This document shows positions 6,668-9,901 of a stretch of 9,901 nucleotides of DNA, piece after piece. The position numbers were made by a program, and so were the translations under genes. A model generated the notes under the pieces. It searched no databases. It was not told the origin of the DNA and was given only the letters and a program-made list of their open reading frames with translations. Within the stretch, counting starts at the first letter, position 1, and each line of letters starts with the position of its first letter. Origin of the DNA: M30B19 sp041688615 (GTDB lineage Bacteria; Planctomycetota; Planctomycetia; Pirellulales; Pirellulaceae); contig JBDNHU010000011.1 of NCBI GenBank assembly GCA_041688615.1, positions 1-9,901 on the forward strand, read 5' to 3'.

Positions 6668-7660
6668 CTAGCCCAGCGACTTTATTTGCTGCCGAACATA
6701 GTCCAAGACCTCAGCCCTCAATTCATTAAATTCTCGATCCACGAAGGCGCCTGCAGCCGCCTTATGGCCGCCCCCACCAAAATGGCCTGCGATTTCATTA
6801 CACTCTAGCGCACACCGACTGCGGAAGCTTAACTTGAAACCGCCCGAAAGTTGCTCCACAAAAATTACAGCGAACTGAGTACCGCGAATTCCCAATGTTA
6901 GATTGATCAAATCTTCCGTGTCCGACGGCAGAGCTCCCGAGGCGGCGAAATCTTCAGCACGAAGATATGTGTGAACAAAGCGACCATCAAGTTCGGTCTG
7001 GGTTCGAGTAAGCACAATGCCTCGCAGACGCAATCGACCCACCGAGTCTTGTTCACTGATTTGGCCATAGATCCAACTTGGATCCGCTCCGGCTTCGATT
7101 AGTTTTGCCGCGGTTCGGTAGGTATGCTCCTTTGCCGCTGGAAAGCGAAACCACCCTGTGTCCGTTGCCAATGCCGCGAATAAAGGCATCGCAATTTCAG
7201 GGGTCAATTTGCAGCCTAATGGTTGGGCAGCGTTGGTCAGGATCGCCCCAGTTGCCTCGGCCTTCTTGTCCTTGAACCATTCTGCCCCAAGATCTTCATC
7301 ACTTTCATGATGGTCAACCACGACACGTTTGAATGTATTTTCCTTCATCCAGTCGCCAACGGCACCCAACTGAATCCAGGCACTGGTATCTAGAATGATC
7401 AGCAAATCGGTATCGGCTAACTCTTCTCGAGTGATCTCTTCGTCAATCGCCTTAATTTTCTTTTCTGGATCAATAAACGTTAGGTTCGGTGGCGTTTTCT
7501 GACCGTTGACGATTCGAACCTTCTTCCCCAGTTGTTCAAGTAGGCCAGCCATACCCAATTCACTACCCAATGCGTCGCAGTCGGGACGAATGTGACTGGT
7601 CAAAACAATGTTGTTGGCTTGCATCACAATCTGTTTAAAACGAGCCCAATCGATTGTCAT
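6668..7660 (-). CDS. DHH/DHHA1 phosphoesterase, NrnA-like (oligoribonuclease / pAp phosphatase)
   Basis: The protein has 330 residues from the ATG at 7660, which is preceded by AAGGAAG at an 8-base distance; an in-frame ATG at 7729 would add 23 residues of unlikely coding sequence. The DHH motifs are complete: 'SHIRPDCDALGS' (H23, D27, D29), 'LLIILDTSAW' (D91), 'VVVDHHES' (D116-H117-H118) and 'ALATDTGWF' (D167), which bind two metal ions, usually Mn2+. The C-terminal DHHA1 domain carries the glycine-rich GGGGH at 295-299 followed by 'KAAAGA'. The length and order fit NrnA, which degrades short RNA fragments and dephosphorylates 3'-phosphoadenosine 5'-phosphate in the cytoplasm; other DHH enzymes hydrolyse cyclic dinucleotides, but those of the GdpP type carry extra domains absent here. 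It follows ribF on the same strand, and ribF and nrnA-type genes are near each other in many bacteria. Confidence 0.92.
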   Translation of the reverse strand: MTIDWARFKQIVMQANNIVLTSHIRPDCDALGSELGMAGLLEQLGKKVRIVNGQKTPPNLTFIDPEKKIKAIDEEITREELADTDLLIILDTSAWIQLGAVGDWMKENTFKRVVVDHHESDEDLGAEWFKDKKAEATGAILTNAAQPLGCKLTPEIAMPLFAALATDTGWFRFPAAKEHTYRTAAKLIEAGADPSWIYGQISEQDSVGRLRLRGIVLTRTQTELDGRFVHTYLRAEDFAASGALPSDTEDLINLTLGIRGTQFAVIFVEQLSGGFKLSFRSRCALECNEIAGHFGGGGHKAAAGAFVDREFNELRAEVLDYVRQQIKSLG

Positions 7661-7668
7661 AATGTCAA

Positions 7669-7675
7669 CTTCCTT
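7669..7675 (-). promoter_or_regulatory. Shine-Dalgarno site fixing the DHH gene start
   Basis: AAGGAAG on the - strand ends 8 bases before the ATG at 7660. It is the best ribosome binding site in the window and decides against the longer in-frame starts at 7729 and 7687. Confidence 0.8.
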
Positions 7676-7757
7676 ACCCCCACCCATCGGCAGAGCCTCT
7701 GCTAAATTCAAAAAACAAGCCCAACCCAAACCACTTTCAAATGGCCAACAAAGTCAT

Positions 7758-7787
7758 CACAACTCACTGCACCACAACTCACTGCAT
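7758..7787. repeat. 15-bp tandem duplication between ribF and the DHH gene
   Basis: CACAACTCACTGCAC at 7758-7772 is followed directly by a copy differing only in the last base (7773-7787). It lies in the untranslated spacer of the probable ribF-DHH transcript. No stem or known binding site is seen in it. Confidence 0.85.
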
Positions 7788-7806
7788 CGATGGTTTAAAA
7801 AAACAC

Positions 7807-8793
7807 TCAAGTGCTCTTCAGAACTCCCGCACTACATCGGATCGTCGCTGCAATGTCGTTTCGAATTTGTTCTTGCAACAATTCCTGTGTTTGAAATCGC
7901 TGGGTATCCCGCAATCGTTGTTGCAAGTTAATCAAGACTTGATCCCCATACAAAGTCTGATCCAACCCGATAATATGAGCCTCGACACGGCTATCGTTCT
8001 GTCCAAAAGTCAGTGGAGCCCCAATGTTAATCGCTGTTGCATATTTGTGTCCGGCGATTTGAGTCCACCCAGCGTATACGCCGTCCTTGGGAACAAGCGT
8101 ACCGATGTTTCCGATATTGGCGGTTGGAAACCCTAGAGTTCGCCCCCGCTGATCCCCAGCAATCACCTCTCCGGCCAATCCAAAATGATGACCAAAGGCG
8201 TGATTCGCGTTTTCAATATCGCCGGACTTCAGGAACCGACGTATTTCACTGCTGGAGATCATTTGGCCGTCAATCTCTTGCGGCTGAACAATGTCTAACC
8301 CAATGTTATGACGTTCGCACAATTGGCTTAAACTTTGGATGTTCCCGCCACGCTGTTTGCCGAAGTAAAAGTTTGGGCCTTCCACCATCAAGTGAGGCGA
8401 CAGTTGTTCCAAAATCACCTGCCGGAAAAATTGCACATAGTCCAGCCCCAATAGTGACCGATCGGCAGGACAAACCACCATGACATCGACGCCGAATTTT
8501 GCCAGCAAATTTGCCCGCTGACTTAAGGTCGTTAAAGGAACAGGTGCCGATTCGGGACGCAGAATCGACAACGGGTGCGGGTCAAAGGTGAATACAATAC
8601 TGGGGTGTCCGTTGGACTTGGCCGCCGCAACCAACTTTCTAACAATGACCTGGTGTCCTTTGTGAACACCGTCAAAATTCCCAATCGAAAGACTACCCTG
8701 TCGTAAACGGGCAGGAAAATGACGCCAGTCTCGAACAATCTCAATCGGCTTTTGGTGCAACCAGTTCAACTCAACAACCAAATTCAAAATCAA
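7807..8793 (-). CDS. ribF: Bifunctional riboflavin kinase / FAD synthetase
   Basis: The protein has about 328 residues, normal for RibF. The N-terminal FMN adenylyltransferase domain shows G38-NFDGVHKGH-47, 'FTFDPHP' (68-74), 'GPNFYFG' (139-145, with N141 where many members have D) and S180-SSEIRRFL. The C-terminal riboflavin kinase domain shows 'RGRTLGFPTANI' (216-227), 'PKDGVYAGW', 'AINIGAPLTFG' and E271 in 'VEAHIIG', the position of the usual catalytic glutamate. It phosphorylates riboflavin to FMN and adenylates FMN to FAD in the cytoplasm. No in-frame ATG exists near the expected N-terminus; the TTG at 8793 is used here, but TTG codons at 8787, 8781 or 8769 are equally possible and none has a clear ribosome site. 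The gene lies 35 bases after the histidine kinase and is probably co-transcribed with it. Confidence 0.95.
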   Translation of the reverse strand: MILNLVVELNWLHQKPIEIVRDWRHFPARLRQGSLSIGNFDGVHKGHQVIVRKLVAAAKSNGHPSIVFTFDPHPLSILRPESAPVPLTTLSQRANLLAKFGVDVMVVCPADRSLLGLDYVQFFRQVILEQLSPHLMVEGPNFYFGKQRGGNIQSLSQLCERHNIGLDIVQPQEIDGQMISSSEIRRFLKSGDIENANHAFGHHFGLAGEVIAGDQRGRTLGFPTANIGNIGTLVPKDGVYAGWTQIAGHKYATAINIGAPLTFGQNDSRVEAHIIGLDQTLYGDQVLINLQQRLRDTQRFQTQELLQEQIRNDIAATIRCSAGVLKST

Positions 8794-8828
8794 TGATCGA
8801 ACAGAAAAATGAAATACACACTCACGTT

Positions 8829-9587
8829 TTATCGCACTCGTTTGGGCGTTGGAAATTCCAAAGTAAACTGCGTCCCACGTCCCATAGTGCTTTGCACATT
8901 GATAACGCCGTGATGGGCTTCAATGATACGTTTTGCCGTGGGTAAACCCAAGCCCGACCCGCCGTCTTTGGTCGAATAGAATGCTGAAAACATCTTTAGC
9001 AATGTTGAATCGCTCATACCACATCCGGTATCAATTAAATCCAATGCGATTCCCGAACGAGTCAATCGCGTGCGAGCGACCAATTCACCGTCTTCGGGCA
9101 TCGCTTCGATCGCGTTCTTGACCAAATTCATCAATGCTGCCTGCAGCGATGGCTTGTCCATCATCATACTTGGCAGTTCCGGATCTAAATATCGAGTGAT
9201 CACAATCGACTGCTGCTCACATTGAGACTCATAAAAATCTAACGTCTCCGCCACTTGCCGGTTCAAATCCGCTGGCCGAAGCTCCAAGGAGTTGATACTG
9301 GCTAGTCGCATAAAATCCTTCAACATGGTCTCTAAGCGAATGCACTGCCGATTAACGATGTCCACTTTCTGCATCGCTCGACGAGCCATTGGGCTGTTCT
9401 CGCGACCAAAATCTTCGTGCAACATCTCCATGTGCAGACGAATGACACTTAAAGGGTTCTTAATCTCATGTGCTAACGAACCCGCCAACTCTGCTAATTC
9501 GCGATACTCACGACGCAGCCGTTCGGTGTCCCACTCCTGGACAACCCGTTCGACCATTTCCTCTTGTTCGTCATCTAGTTCGGACAC
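8829..9587 (-). CDS. Soluble sensor histidine kinase (NtrB-like core)
   Basis: The 252-residue protein has a HisKA domain with H40 in 'LAHEIKNPLS', the phosphorylated histidine, and a HATPase_c domain with an N-box (N154, N158 in 'NLVKNAIEAM'), G1 'DTGCG' (186-190), an F-box-like 'FSAFYSTKDGG' and G2 'GSGLGL' (210-215). All catalytic motifs look intact. No membrane helix, PAS, GAF or HAMP domain is present; only about 30 acidic, probably coiled-coil residues precede the H-box, so the signal must come from a partner or a small N-terminal interaction surface. It starts with GTG at 9587; an in-frame stop at 9603-9605 rules out a longer protein, while an ATG at 9557 would remove ten residues. No response regulator gene is in the window. 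It follows an intrinsic terminator and leads ribF by 35 bases, so its promoter is probably within 9588-9640. Confidence 0.93.
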   Translation of the reverse strand: MSELDDEQEEMVERVVQEWDTERLRREYRELAELAGSLAHEIKNPLSVIRLHMEMLHEDFGRENSPMARRAMQKVDIVNRQCIRLETMLKDFMRLASINSLELRPADLNRQVAETLDFYESQCEQQSIVITRYLDPELPSMMMDKPSLQAALMNLVKNAIEAMPEDGELVARTRLTRSGIALDLIDTGCGMSDSTLLKMFSAFYSTKDGGSGLGLPTAKRIIEAHHGVINVQSTMGRGTQFTLEFPTPKRVR

Positions 9588-9640
9588 AGCAAGACTCGTA
9601 AATCAATCAACCAACTCTGGAATCGCCACGCCGGCTCAAG

Positions 9641-9682
9641 AAATAAAAAGTGAGGCGGCTTCATCAAGGGAAACCGCCTCAC
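9641..9682 (-). terminator. Intrinsic terminator of the glycine-rich protein gene
   Basis: GTGAGGCGG (9650-9658) pairs perfectly with CCGCCTCAC (9674-9682), nine base pairs with two more T-A pairs past one mismatch. On the - strand the stem is followed by TTTTTATTT (9649-9641). It lies about 120 bases after the stop of the glycine-rich gene and 54 bases before the histidine kinase start, so it isolates the kinase operon. Confidence 0.9.
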
Positions 9683-9802
9683 AATATCTTATCATCCCAG
9701 GCCCAAACCCGTCAGACATCCAACTTCAACTTGTCTGGCAATGTCTACTTGAGTAAAACACGCCCAACCGTCGAATTTTCAGCCTACCATCGGCTTATGG
9801 GA

Positions 9803-9901
9803 CTATCGGTACCGCCGACCGCCGCCGCCACTGTTGCCGCCACCACCACTGTTGCCACCACCGCGTGGCCCGCGATTGCCGCCACCACCACCGCCGCCAC
9901 C
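9803..9901 (-). CDS. Glycine-rich C-terminus of a protein, probably an RRM-type RNA-binding protein (partial)
   Basis: Only the last 32 residues and the stop are inside the window. They read as runs of 8, 3, 4 and 4 glycines broken by N-R-G-P-R and two N-S pairs, and end in R-R-Y-R. The other frames of this GC-rich stretch are repetitive, and the stop is followed by a strong terminator in the right direction, which supports the reading. Tails of G with N, S, R and Y are typical of small single-RRM RNA-binding proteins, which are common in planctomycetes and cyanobacteria. The RRM itself would lie beyond base 9901, so the family assignment is an inference; another glycine-rich protein remains possible. 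Confidence 0.65.
   Translation of the reverse strand, partial: GGGGGGGGNRGPRGGGNSGGGGNSGGGGRRYR

Noticed and set aside
9713..9737. Inverted repeat CAGACA/TGTCTG after the glycine-rich gene.
   Set aside because: A six-bp stem with a 13-base loop and no T-run; the strong terminator just downstream explains the 3' end.

Overview
The window looks like chromosomal DNA from a planctomycete, most likely of the Pirellulaceae (Rhodopirellula-like). This is inferred from the mix of features: roughly balanced base composition, frequent TTG/GTG starts and weak Shine-Dalgarno sites, a fused CobA-HemD protein, a large GATase-like membrane protein beside an ABC ATPase, and a glycine-rich C-terminus like that of small RRM proteins. 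No rRNA, tRNA, CRISPR, phage or insertion-sequence genes are visible.

Left half (1-5268), all on the + strand: the 3' part of a cobA-hemD fusion (siroheme/tetrapyrrole synthesis), a small MazG-type nucleotide pyrophosphohydrolase 33 bases later, a 336-base gap, a large exported/membrane protein with a GATase-like middle region and two central membrane helices, and an ABC-2-type ATPase starting with TTG. The last two probably work together in an export or envelope function, but no permease gene lies in the window.

Right half (5342-9901), all on the - strand, convergent with the left half. In transcription order: the end of a glycine-rich protein (probably RRM-type), a strong intrinsic terminator, a soluble histidine kinase, ribF (riboflavin kinase/FAD synthetase), a DHH/DHHA1 phosphoesterase of the NrnA type, a second clear intrinsic terminator, and a zinc-ribbon membrane protein with two arrays of 18-bp tandem repeats. 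The kinase, ribF and the DHH gene lie between the two terminators and probably form one transcription unit.

The most unusual feature is a recurring pattern of short tandem duplications, three with an 18-bp unit and one with a 15-bp unit, at four separate places in 10 kb. One of them creates two perfect DnaA-box sequences at the probable start of the large membrane protein. I do not see a convincing new defence or mobile system. The uncharacterised parts are the GATase-like protein/ABC ATPase pair and the zinc-ribbon repeat protein.
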